A stretch of 64,000 nucleotides of DNA. Origin: Nocardioidaceae bacterium. GTDB taxonomy: Bacteria; Actinomycetota; Actinomycetes; Propionibacteriales; Nocardioidaceae. Under the pieces are notes generated by a model. That model saw nothing but the letters and a program-made list of their open reading frames with translations, made no database searches and was not told where the DNA came from. Positions 36,219 to 43,895 of the stretch are shown here, one piece after another. Every line of letters begins with the position of its first letter. Positions within the stretch are counted from its first letter, which is position 1. The DNA lies in NCBI GenBank assembly GCA_018672315.1, contig CP076053.1:979827-1043826 (forward strand), given 5' to 3'. A program made the position numbers and the translations under genes.

Positions 36219-37406
36219 ATGAACGAGACCCATGACCCCGGCCCCGGACCCGACTCCGACACCATGACGGACCCCGGGCCCCAGCCACAGCCCCGACCAC
36301 AGCCCCAACCACCGGGGCCTGTCCAGCGCGCTTCGCAGCTGACCAGGTCCCACGAGGACCGCTACCTCGGTGGTGTGGCCGGCGGTCTGGCCAGGCACCT
36401 GGCGATCGATCCGCTGCTGGTGCGGGTGGTGCTGGTCGTGCTGGGGCTCTTCGGTGTCGGGGTCGCGCTGTACGTCGCCCTGTGGCTCCTGCTCCCCGAC
36501 GAGGCCACCGGAGCCGCTGCCGTCCGGACCTCCCCCTCCACACGCGGCTGGATCGTGGTGGCCGTGGCCGGGTTGAGCGCCCTGTTCCTCCTCGGTCCGG
36601 TGATGGGCCTCGGCGACGCCGGACCGCTGGTCCTCCTCGCTCTCGTCGTGGGGGCGGTGCTCTTCGTGCGCGAACGTCGATCGCGGCGAGCGGGACCGCG
36701 GCCGGTGCCGCCGGAGGCGTACGCCACCCCCCCGGCGCCGTTGGCGCCGCCCGCGCCCCGACGTCCCCGGCGCACCGGTCCGCTGCTGCTGTGGCCCGCG
36801 CTCGCGCTGATCGCCGTCGCGTGGGGCGCCCTCGGCCTGCTCGAGGCGCTGGGTACCGACGTGCGAGGCTCGATCTACCCCGCCGTGGGCCTGACCGTCG
36901 CCGGGGCCCTGCTCGTGCTCGGCGCCTGGCGCGGCCGCCCGCTGCTGCTCGGACTGCTCGGCTTCACCATGTCAGTCGCCCTGGCGATCACGTCGGCGGC
37001 CGAGAGCGGCGCGTTCGACGCGGAGACCACCCGGGTGGCCCCGACCGAGGTGTCCGCGCTGCCGGTGACGACGACCGTCGGGAGCGGTGACTACGTGCTC
37101 GACCTGCGCGGCATGGACCCGGCCGACCTCGCGGGTCGCGACATCACCCTCACGGGGTCCCTCGGTCAGATCGACGTGCTCCTGCCGGCCTCGGTACCGG
37201 TGCGTCTGCGAGGCGTGGTCGACGTGGTCGGCGAGATCCTCGTCGTGGGCTCGGACGCCGGCTGCAGCGGCTTCGACTGCCGCGTCGACACCCTCCTCAC
37301 CCCGGACGGGGAAGGGACCGGCGGATCGCCCGACGCCGTGTCCGACCCGCTGGACCTGCGACTGACCCTGACCGCGGGCGTGATCCGCGTGGTGCCTGAG
37401 GCATGA
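36219..37406 (+). CDS. PspC-domain membrane protein with LiaF/toast-rack-like C-terminus
   Basis: 395 aa. A Pro/Gln-rich N-terminus (about residues 17-34) leads to a PspC domain (about 44-95: YLGGVAGGLARHLAI...LWLLLPDE), then further hydrophobic helices near 106-125, 128-143, 190-210 and 220-260. The C-terminal 110 residues (from about 290) form a beta-rich region with GDYVLDLRGM, TLTGSLGQIDVLLPASVPV and VDVVGEILV, resembling the LiaF/DUF2154 toast-rack domain. Likely an envelope-stress sensor or effector working with the divergent kinase. ATG chosen at 36219; an upstream in-frame ATG at 36183 overlaps the operator. Confidence 0.85.
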   Translation: MNETHDPGPGPDSDTMTDPGPQPQPRPQPQPPGPVQRASQLTRSHEDRYLGGVAGGLARHLAIDPLLVRVVLVVLGLFGVGVALYVALWLLLPDEATGAAAVRTSPSTRGWIVVAVAGLSALFLLGPVMGLGDAGPLVLLALVVGAVLFVRERRSRRAGPRPVPPEAYATPPAPLAPPAPRRPRRTGPLLLWPALALIAVAWGALGLLEALGTDVRGSIYPAVGLTVAGALLVLGAWRGRPLLLGLLGFTMSVALAITSAAESGAFDAETTRVAPTEVSALPVTTTVGSGDYVLDLRGMDPADLAGRDITLTGSLGQIDVLLPASVPVRLRGVVDVVGEILVVGSDAGCSGFDCRVDTLLTPDGEGTGGSPDAVSDPLDLRLTLTAGVIRVVPEA

Positions 37407-37738
37407 CCGGCGAGGAGGAGACCCGACCGCTGCACGAGCTGATGACGCCCACCGACGAGATCGACCAGACCGAGGACCCCATGGACACCACCGACGAGCA
37501 CCCGACCGAGACGCTGACCCAGCCCGACCGCGACGTCCAGGAGGTCCGCGACGTACGCCCCGTCGCGCTCGTGCTGGGCGTCCTCTACCTCGGGGGGGTC
37601 GCGACCTGGGCGCTCGCGCAGAGCACCCTGCTGGGCGTCGAGGACCTCGGCGTCGTGCTGCCCTCCATGCTGCTCCTCGCCGGGATCGTCGGCCTGGTCG
37701 GCCTGGCCACCCGGCGCCGCGGCACACTCAGCGAGTGA
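37403..37738 (+). CDS. small membrane protein of the PspC operon
   Basis: 111 aa, no recognised domain. An acidic, Thr-rich N-terminal half (EEETRPLHELMTPTDEID...) precedes two hydrophobic helices (about residues 53-71 and 82-101) and a short basic tail. It overlaps the upstream PspC gene and the downstream deacylase by 4 nt each, so it is co-translated with them. Possibly an accessory protein of the stress module. Confidence 0.75.
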   Translation: MTGEEETRPLHELMTPTDEIDQTEDPMDTTDEHPTETLTQPDRDVQEVRDVRPVALVLGVLYLGGVATWALAQSTLLGVEDLGVVLPSMLLLAGIVGLVGLATRRRGTLSE

Positions 37739-38280
37739 CCACTCCCTCCCTCGGCCGCCTCACGACCGTTCCCGCGCTGGAGCGCCCCGACCTGCTCGCC
37801 CCGGCGACGGTCGCGGCGCTGCAAGCGTGGCCCGGCGCCGACGACGTCGGCGTGGTGGCGATCGACCCGGGCCTCGCCGACACGGCGGCGCTGTGCGAGG
37901 CGTACGACCTGCCGCTGGCGGCCTCGGGCAACTGCGTCGTGGTCACCGGCAAGCGCGCCGGTGAGGAGCGGACGGCCGCCTGCGTCGTGCGGGCCGACAC
38001 GCGGGCCGACGTCAACGGGCTGGTCAAGCGCACCCTCGACGTCCGCAAGGCCACCTTCCTGGCCACCGAACGAGCCGTGGCCGAGTCGGGCATGGAGTAC
38101 GGCGGCATCACCCCGGTCGGGCTGCCCCCGGAGTGGCGCCTCCTGGTCGACGCCTCCCTGGCCGCGCAGGAGGTCGTCGTGCTCGGGTCGGGCGTACGCC
38201 GATCCAAGCTGCTGGTGCCCGGCCCGCTGCTGCTGGGGCTCCCCGGGGCCGACGAGGTCGAAGGGCTCGGCAAAGCCTGA
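37735..38280 (+). CDS. YbaK/aminoacyl-tRNA deacylase-like protein
   Basis: 181 aa with the YbaK/ProX (INS) editing-domain fold, a family that hydrolyses misacylated tRNA. Visible features are the CVVVTGKRAGEER core strand, the lysine-containing NGLVKRTLDVRKATF segment, the GMEYGGITPVGLP motif and the closing ILVDASL-like strand (here RLLVDASLAAQEVVVLGSG). The GTG start overlaps the preceding stop by 4 nt. Its link to envelope stress is not obvious from sequence. Confidence 0.85.
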   Translation: MTTPSLGRLTTVPALERPDLLAPATVAALQAWPGADDVGVVAIDPGLADTAALCEAYDLPLAASGNCVVVTGKRAGEERTAACVVRADTRADVNGLVKRTLDVRKATFLATERAVAESGMEYGGITPVGLPPEWRLLVDASLAAQEVVVLGSGVRRSKLLVPGPLLLGLPGADEVEGLGKA

Positions 38281-38387
38281 GCGGATCACGCCCGACGCCG
38301 CGTCACCGCTCCTACCGTGAGGGGCGGGTCCCGCACGTGCGGCACCTGCGCCACTCGGGCGCACCACTTCGGGGGAAGTCCGTCATC

Positions 38388-39923
38388 ATGCCTGTGCGTC
38401 GTCATGCCATCAGCCGGTCCAGCAACCGTCCACGCGCCCTGACCGTCACCGCCGCCGCCGTTGCGGCCGGCGGGCTCGTCCTCGGCGGCCTCGGGGTGCC
38501 GGCGGCGTCCGCCGCCGGCGCGCCGAAGGTGTCGCTGCGCGACGTCACCGTGCAGGAGCCGTCCGGCGGCGAGGCGCTCGCCACGCTGCGAGCCGTGCTG
38601 AGCCGTGCGGTCGACCGCACCGTCGTGGTGCGGTGGCGCACCGCGGGCGGCAGCGCCGTCGCCGGGGAGGACTTCACGCCCCGGAGCGGGCGCGCGATCA
38701 TCCGCGCGGGTTCGCGAGCCACGCTGATCAGGGTGCCGGTGCTGGGTGACGCGGCCGTCGACGGCGGCAAGGAGCTGCGCGTGAGGATCACGAAGGTCAA
38801 GGGCGCGAAGGTCGGCAAGCGGATCGGCCGCGTCCGGATCCTCGACGCCGACACCGATGTGCCCGCGCCGCCGCCCGGGCTCGTCGGACTCCCCACCGGC
38901 CTCACCGTGCTGGAGGGACTGCCCGTCCGTCTGCCGCTGACGCTGACGTCGCTGCCCCTCGGACCCCTCGAGGTGCTCTGGGAGGTCGTGCCCGGCAGCG
39001 CCGACGCCGCCGACTTCGGCGAGCGCGCCGGCTCGACAGCCTTCGGCACCACCGACCTCTCCCGCGTGCTCTCGATCCCCACCGTCGACGACGACCTCGC
39101 CGAGCCCGACGAGAGGGCCTCGCTCGTGCTGACCGTCGTCTCCGGGGCCTACCGGTCCGCGCTCGCGACCGTGCCCCTGACGATTCTCGACAACGACGGA
39201 GCGGACGACGGCGACGGCGGGCCGGCGACCGGCCAGCTGCCCTCGCTCGGACTCGGCGACTCGTTGCCCACCGACCTGACCGACCTGCTCGGGCTCGGCG
39301 GCTCGCTGCCGATCCCGCTGTCGCTCAGCAAGGTCGGCACCTCCGACGTCACCGGTGTGCTCACCGCCACGGTGTCCACGGTCCTCGGCGACCTGCCCCT
39401 GGCCAGCATCCCCTTCACGATCCCGCAGGGGTCGCTCTCGCCGACGGGCACCCTGCTCCTGCCGCTGGCGAACCTCCCGGTCGGGGGCAGCGCCCTGACC
39501 GTCACCGTCACCCAGCTGACGGGCGCCGCGGCCGGCAACCTGACGCGTACGCTCACCCTCCCCGACGTCCTCCCGGACCCCGGGACGGACCCCGAGCCGC
39601 TGCCCGGACTGTCGCTCGGCACGCTGCCCGGCAGTCTCACCGGCCTGCTCCCCGGTGGACTCCCGGTGCCGCTCTCGCTCGACGGCGCCGCCCCGACGGA
39701 GGTGACCGGTGTGCTGACCGCCACGGTCTCGACCCTGCTCGGCGACCTGCCCCTCGCGAGCCTGCCCTTCACCATCCCGCAGGGGGCGACCAGCCCGCTC
39801 GGTGGTCTGCTGCTCCCGCTGACCGGTCTGCCGCTGGGCGCGCTGGGGGTCACGATGACCGTGACCGAGCTGACCGGTGCCCTCCCCGTGGGATCGCTGA
39901 CCAGGACCTTGCCGATCCTCTGA
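38388..39923 (+). CDS. secreted Calx-beta-like repeat protein
   Basis: 511 aa exported protein. The ATG has GGGGGAAG about 10 nt upstream. The signal peptide ends near AASAAG (about residue 44). Residues 46-160 look like a Calx-beta repeat (VVRWRTAGGSAVAGEDFTPRSG and a closing VRILDAD), and 165-272 like a second one (ending VPLTILDND). Two further near-identical modules of about 95 residues follow (about 305-400 and 425-511), each with TGVLTATVST, GDLPLAS and PFTIPQG. No catalytic residues seen; a surface or matrix protein is likely. Confidence 0.8.
   Translation: MPVRRHAISRSSNRPRALTVTAAAVAAGGLVLGGLGVPAASAAGAPKVSLRDVTVQEPSGGEALATLRAVLSRAVDRTVVVRWRTAGGSAVAGEDFTPRSGRAIIRAGSRATLIRVPVLGDAAVDGGKELRVRITKVKGAKVGKRIGRVRILDADTDVPAPPPGLVGLPTGLTVLEGLPVRLPLTLTSLPLGPLEVLWEVVPGSADAADFGERAGSTAFGTTDLSRVLSIPTVDDDLAEPDERASLVLTVVSGAYRSALATVPLTILDNDGADDGDGGPATGQLPSLGLGDSLPTDLTDLLGLGGSLPIPLSLSKVGTSDVTGVLTATVSTVLGDLPLASIPFTIPQGSLSPTGTLLLPLANLPVGGSALTVTVTQLTGAAAGNLTRTLTLPDVLPDPGTDPEPLPGLSLGTLPGSLTGLLPGGLPVPLSLDGAAPTEVTGVLTATVSTLLGDLPLASLPFTIPQGATSPLGGLLLPLTGLPLGALGVTMTVTELTGALPVGSLTRTLPIL
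39348..39784 (+). repeat. in-frame duplicated module inside the Calx-beta-like gene
   Basis: An 83-bp core (39348-39430) recurs at 39702-39784, 354 bp (118 codons) apart and in the same frame, with only scattered, mostly third-position differences. This suggests a fairly recent internal duplication. Confidence 0.7.
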
Positions 39924-39953
39924 CCTCGCCGGTCCGACCCCACCGGCCGGTGC

Positions 39954-40670
39954 TCAGCGGGCCAACGACCGGGTGATCACCTCGTCCGCGGCCCGCTGGA
40001 AGCCCGAGACCACCGCCGCGAGCGTGATCTCACGCAGCCGCGCGTACGTCGCCTCCGTCGTGCGTGCGTCGCCGGCGCCCGCACGCCGGGGCCGCAGCAC
40101 CCGCTCCCGGACGATCTCGGTGAGCTCGTCGGCGAGCGCGTCCATGTGGCGGTTGATCGCGGTGGCCGCCTCGACGAGCGACTCGGTCGGGATGTCGAGC
40201 TCGAGCATCTGCACGCCGACCTCGAAGCCCGGGGTCGGGGCCCAGCCCCCACCGGTCTCGCTGACCGCTCCGGTGAGCACCAGCCGGTCGAGCTCCTCCT
40301 CGGCCAGCGGCCTGCCGACCTCGGCCTCGAGCGCCTCACGGGTCAGCACCGTGCGGGGCACGGGCGACCAGCTGGTCAGCATCGTGCGCTGCAGCATCAG
40401 CTCCTCGACGCTGGCCTCCAACGGGATCGAGGAGAGGTGCCGCTCGATCGCGGCGAGCGTGAACCCGTGGTCCTGGAGGGCACGCACCAGCTCGAGCCGG
40501 GCCCGGTGCTCGGCGGTGTAGAAGGCGACGCGACCCCGGCGTACGGGTTGCGGCAGCAGTCCGCGTGAGGCGTAGTAGCGCGTCGTGCGCACGGTCACCC
40601 CGGTGACCTGCGCGAGCTCGTCGATCGTCAGCTCACCGGCGGACGCGGGTTCGGTGCTCGGCTCGGCCAT
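39954..40670 (-). CDS. MerR family transcriptional regulator
   Basis: 238 aa. The N-terminal MerR winged helix is clear (about residues 13-80: LTIDELAQVTGVTVRTTRYYASRGLLP, then YTAEHRARLELVRALQDHGFTLAAIERHL). The C-terminal 150 residues are helical, with no metal-binding cysteines, so it is not a classical metal sensor and may bind a small molecule. ATG chosen at 40670 because TACCCT lies 6 nt upstream. It converges on the Calx-beta-like gene. Targets are unknown. Confidence 0.88.
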   Translation of the reverse strand: MAEPSTEPASAGELTIDELAQVTGVTVRTTRYYASRGLLPQPVRRGRVAFYTAEHRARLELVRALQDHGFTLAAIERHLSSIPLEASVEELMLQRTMLTSWSPVPRTVLTREALEAEVGRPLAEEELDRLVLTGAVSETGGGWAPTPGFEVGVQMLELDIPTESLVEAATAINRHMDALADELTEIVRERVLRPRRAGAGDARTTEATYARLREITLAAVVSGFQRAADEVITRSLAR

Positions 40671-40676
40671 GGGTCG

Positions 40677-40682
40677 AGGGTA
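40677..40682 (-). promoter_or_regulatory. leaderless -10 box of the merR-type gene
   Basis: TACCCT on the minus strand, 6 nt before the ATG at 40670. Confidence 0.5.
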
Positions 40683-40696
40683 TGGCGCGACCGGAC

Positions 40697-40743
40697 CCCC
40701 GCGGTGGATCGAGGTCATGTCCTGGCCCGGATCGACCGCGGGG
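40697..40743 (-). terminator. possible terminator after the sigma/anti-sigma operon
   Basis: CCCCGCGGT pairs with ACCGCGGGG around a 29-nt loop, starting 9 nt after the stop of the PASTA protein gene. No T tract. Confidence 0.35.
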
Positions 40744-40751
40744 ACGAGGTC

Positions 40752-42044
40752 TCAGGGCACCGGCTCGTAGCGGGCGAGCTCACGACCGCCGTCCATGAGG
40801 ATCAGGCTCTGCGGGCCGACCAGCACGCGGTCGGCCTGCTCGACGCCGACGCCGGCGGGACGTTCGCACCGACGGCGGGGCGTGCACCCGGTGCGCTCCT
40901 CGGAGCCGGCAGAGGTCGAGAGGGCGCCGTCGGGCCCGACGTCGTACTGCCTGACGTGGCGGTTCACACCGTCATTCCAGGTCACCGTGCGCCCGGTGAG
41001 GACGATGCGCCCCAGCGTCCCGGGCAGCGGCGGCTGACCCGCCACGTCGACGAGCCGCCAGGTGCCCACCAGGTCCTCGTCGGTCGCCGCGGTCGGCGAG
41101 GTGAAGTCCACCGGGTCCTCGCTGTCGGCGACGTAGGTGACCTCGACGGCGGCGCCACGAGGCACCACCGTGCCGGGCTCCACGTCGGTGCTCACGACGG
41201 TCCCGGTTTCCCCCTCGCTCGGGGCCACGGGCACCGGCATCGCCACCAGGCCGTAGGACTCGAGCAGTCGCACGTACGTCTCCACGCCCAGCCCCTCGTA
41301 CGCCGGCACGCCCGCGTGGTCGTCGACGACGCGCACCCGGTCGAGGATGTCGTCGACGGTGCGGGCGTCGGTGGTCGACCGTGCGCCGACCTCGAGCCCG
41401 AGCTCGTCGAAGACGACCGATGCCCCGCACTGCGGCGGGCGGGTCTGGAAGCAGAAGACGCCGGCGCGGCCGGCCGGCTCCCCGGAGACGACCCTGTCCT
41501 GCTCCATCCCGGGTGTGTCGTCGTCGACCGGCCCGACGGTCACCCGCTCCAGGCGGCTCGCGAGCAGGTCGCACGCGTCGGCGTCGTCCTGCGGGTCGGC
41601 ACCGGAGGTCACGTACGCCGCGTCGCGCGGGCAGGCGCGGCCGTCCCCTGCGTCGAGCACCCACTCGCTCGGCACCGAGACGACGACGGGTCCGACGCCC
41701 AACCAGACCGATCCCATCGGCGGGGCCCCGAGGCGGCGCTCCGTCTGCAGGGGTGGTTGTCCGCCCTCGGCCGGTCCGGCGTCCGTCGCACGGTCGGAGG
41801 CGGCCGGAAGGAGGCTCTCGGCGGCGATGCCCGCCCCTCCCACGAGGAGGGCGCTGGCCGCCGCGACCGCCAGGGCGGCCACCCAGGGGCGGCGCACGAC
41901 CTCGCTGCGGACCCGCCGTCCCGGACGGCTCGCGTCCCGGCGGATCTCCGCCACCGGTGCCGCTGCGACCGGCAGCCGCTCCGCCTGGCGCTCCAGCGCC
42001 GCGGCGACCCGACTCTCGATGTCGTCGTGATGACGGCTGCTCAT
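40752..42044 (-). CDS. membrane protein with PASTA-like domain, probable anti-sigma partner
   Basis: 430 aa. A cytoplasmic N-terminus (about 1-52, DDIESRVAAALERQ...) leads into one transmembrane helix (54-77). The exported part has a cysteine-bearing region (about 115-235), then a PASTA-like module (about 240-300: GLGVETYVRLLESYGLV...VVSTDVEPGTVVPRGAAVEVTY) and a C-terminal beta region beginning LVGTWRLVDVAG, which recalls META/HslJ-type domains. Directly downstream of the ECF sigma gene with a 1-nt overlap, so it is probably its membrane regulator; no ZAS zinc motif is visible. Confidence 0.75.
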   Translation of the reverse strand: MSSRHHDDIESRVAAALERQAERLPVAAAPVAEIRRDASRPGRRVRSEVVRRPWVAALAVAAASALLVGGAGIAAESLLPAASDRATDAGPAEGGQPPLQTERRLGAPPMGSVWLGVGPVVVSVPSEWVLDAGDGRACPRDAAYVTSGADPQDDADACDLLASRLERVTVGPVDDDTPGMEQDRVVSGEPAGRAGVFCFQTRPPQCGASVVFDELGLEVGARSTTDARTVDDILDRVRVVDDHAGVPAYEGLGVETYVRLLESYGLVAMPVPVAPSEGETGTVVSTDVEPGTVVPRGAAVEVTYVADSEDPVDFTSPTAATDEDLVGTWRLVDVAGQPPLPGTLGRIVLTGRTVTWNDGVNRHVRQYDVGPDGALSTSAGSEERTGCTPRRRCERPAGVGVEQADRVLVGPQSLILMDGGRELARYEPVP

Positions 42045-42571
42045 CAGCGACCACGCTCCTCGATCAGCGCGGGGTGGGCGGCCAGGGCCGCCAGCGCCCG
42101 CGACGTACGACTCTTGACGGTGCCCACGGCGATCCCGAGCGCCTCCGCGGTCTCGGCCTCACCGAGGTGGGCGTAGTAGCGCAGCACCACGACGGCGCGC
42201 TGCGCCTCGGGCAGACCGGCCACCGCGCGGGCCAGGAAGTCCGCCTCGTCGACCGACGCCATCGGGTCGAGGGCCTCCCCACCCGGCGGCTCGGGCAGGT
42301 GCTCGACCGGCCGTTCGCCCCACCAGCGCCTGCGGCGCATCGAGGTGAACAGGTTGACCAGGATGCGGTGCACGTACGCGTCGCGGTTCTCCGCCGCACT
42401 GACCCGGTCCCACTTGAGCAGACACCGCGTGAGGGTCTCCTGGGCGACGTCCTCGGCCTCGGACGGCGATGCCCCGAGCAGCACCGCCGTCCGCACGAGA
42501 CGTGGCCAGCGGGCGTGGACGTACGCGTCGAAATCCGCGTCCGTCCCGCCCGTGTCGGCGCCGCTGCTCAC
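42044..42571 (-). CDS. ECF sigma factor (SigE-like family)
   Basis: 175 aa RNA polymerase sigma factor. Region 2 (about residues 13-75) includes LVRTAVLLGASPSEAEDVAQETL with the conserved acidic core, then AYVHRILVNLFTSMRRRRWW. Region 4 (about 110-165) has LPEAQRAVVVLRYYAHL and the helix-turn-helix ALGIAVGTVKSRTSRAL. I choose the GTG at 42571 because GAGGCT lies 7 nt upstream; a GTG at 42586 is in frame. Overlaps the PASTA membrane protein gene by 1 nt. Confidence 0.92.
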   Translation of the reverse strand: MSSGADTGGTDADFDAYVHARWPRLVRTAVLLGASPSEAEDVAQETLTRCLLKWDRVSAAENRDAYVHRILVNLFTSMRRRRWWGERPVEHLPEPPGGEALDPMASVDEADFLARAVAGLPEAQRAVVVLRYYAHLGEAETAEALGIAVGTVKSRTSRALAALAAHPALIEERGR

Positions 42572-42578
42572 CTGGCCA

Positions 42579-42584
42579 AGCCTC
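42579..42584 (-). promoter_or_regulatory. possible leaderless -10 box of the ECF sigma operon
   Basis: GAGGCT on the minus strand, 7 nt before the GTG at 42571. If autoregulated, the operon may instead use an ECF-specific promoter that I cannot recognise. Confidence 0.3.
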
Positions 42585-42661
42585 ACACCGAACCGACGCG
42601 GTGGGTGGCAGCCGGGGTTCCACGGGCCTCGTGATTTTTCGCGGGCCTCGGTGCTTGCACC

Positions 42662-42680
42662 GTGACAGTTTCACTGTCAC
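42662..42680. promoter_or_regulatory. TetR-type operator upstream of the acyl-CoA dehydrogenase
   Basis: GTGACAGT-TTC-ACTGTCAC, a perfect 8-bp inverted repeat ending 11 nt before the ATG. A near-identical site (TGACAGT-AAC-GCTGTCA) lies before the MpaB-like oxygenase at 61559-61575. Confidence 0.6.
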
Positions 42681-42691
42681 AGTTCCATGTC

Positions 42692-43834
42692 ATGAGCCGA
42701 GACATCTTCGAGCCCGAGCACGAGGACTTCCGCAGCACCGTGCGCACCTTCGTCGAGCGCGAGTGCGTCCCCCACCACGACCAGTGGGAGAAGGACGGCC
42801 AGGTCAGCCGCGAGGTGTGGCAGAAGGCGGGCGAGGCCGGGATCCTCGCCTTCGACGTCGAGGAGGCGTACGGCGGCCTCGGCATCGACGACTTCCGCTA
42901 CAACCAGGTCGTGTGCGAGGAGCTCGCCCGCGCCGGCGTGAGCGGCCCCGGCTTCCTGCTGCACACCGACATCATCGTTCCCTACATCTCCGCCCTCGGC
43001 ACCGAGGACCAGAAGCAGCGCTGGCTGCCCGGATGCGTCTCAGGCGACATCATCACCGCGATCGGCATGACCGAGCCCGGCGCCGGCTCGGACCTGCAGG
43101 GGCTGCGCACGAACGCGGTCGACAAGGGCGACCACTACGTGCTCAACGGGTCCAAGACCTTCATCAGCAACGGCATCATGGCCGACATCGTCGTCGTGGT
43201 CGCCCGCACCGACCCCGACGCGGGCCACATGGGCTTCAGCCTGCTCGTCGTCGAGACCGGCATGGAAGGCTTCGAGCGCGGCCGCAACCTCGACAAGGTC
43301 GGCCTGCACGCCCAGGACACCGCCGAGCTCTTCTTCGACAACGTGATGGTGCCGAAGGAGAACCTGCTCGGCCAGGAGGGCCACGGCTTCATCTACCTGA
43401 TGGAGAACCTCCCCCAGGAGCGCCTGTCCATCGCGATGATCGCGGCGGCCTCCTGCCAGCGCACCCTCGACCTGTGCCTGGCGTACGCGAAGGAGCGCGA
43501 GGCCTTCGGCAAGCCGATCGGCAAGTTTCAGCACAACCGGTTCCTCATCGCCGAGATGGCCACGAAGGCCCACATCTGCCAGGTCTTCGTCGACGACTGC
43601 GTGACGCGGCACAACAAGGGCGAGCTCGACACCAAGCTGGCCTCGATGGCCAAGTGGTGGACCACCGAGCTGCAGGTCGAGCTCGTGAACCACGGGGTGC
43701 AGCTGCACGGTGGCTACGGCTACATGAACGAGTACCCGATCGCACGGGACTACAAGGACGCCCGCATCCAGACGATCTACGGCGGCACGACGGAGATCCA
43801 GAAGGAGATCATCGGCCGCTCGCTGGGCATCTGA
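42692..43834 (+). CDS. acyl-CoA dehydrogenase
   Basis: FAD-dependent acyl-CoA dehydrogenase, 380 aa, normal length. It has the FAD/substrate motif GMTEPGAGSDLQGLRTNA, the FISNG segment, LDKVGLHAQDTAELFFDNV, and the C-terminal LHGGYGYMNEYPIARDYKD and IYGGTTEIQKEI. The usual medium-chain catalytic Glu position is Gly here (YGGT). The LPQERL segment resembles the long-chain/isovaleryl type, whose catalytic base is on that helix; this is inference. ATG at 42692 chosen; the longer GTG start would put the operator inside the gene. Probably fatty-acid or branched-chain oxidation. Confidence 0.92.
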   Translation: MSRDIFEPEHEDFRSTVRTFVERECVPHHDQWEKDGQVSREVWQKAGEAGILAFDVEEAYGGLGIDDFRYNQVVCEELARAGVSGPGFLLHTDIIVPYISALGTEDQKQRWLPGCVSGDIITAIGMTEPGAGSDLQGLRTNAVDKGDHYVLNGSKTFISNGIMADIVVVVARTDPDAGHMGFSLLVVETGMEGFERGRNLDKVGLHAQDTAELFFDNVMVPKENLLGQEGHGFIYLMENLPQERLSIAMIAAASCQRTLDLCLAYAKEREAFGKPIGKFQHNRFLIAEMATKAHICQVFVDDCVTRHNKGELDTKLASMAKWWTTELQVELVNHGVQLHGGYGYMNEYPIARDYKDARIQTIYGGTTEIQKEIIGRSLGI

Positions 43835-43881
43835 GCGGGCATCTGAGCGGGTCGCAGCCGCTTCGGGACAGCTCGGGCGCG

Positions 43882-43887
43882 TACGTT
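43882..43887 (+). promoter_or_regulatory. leaderless -10 box of the helical-repeat gene
   Basis: TACGTT, 8 nt before the ATG at 43896; it argues against the GTG at 43890. Confidence 0.4.
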
Positions 43888-43895
43888 CGGTGACC

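Noticed and set aside
43825-43848. Tandem GGGCATCTGAGC duplication at the acyl-CoA dehydrogenase stop
   Set aside because: Real two-copy 12-bp repeat, but too short and without effect on the protein, since the first copy already holds the stop codon.
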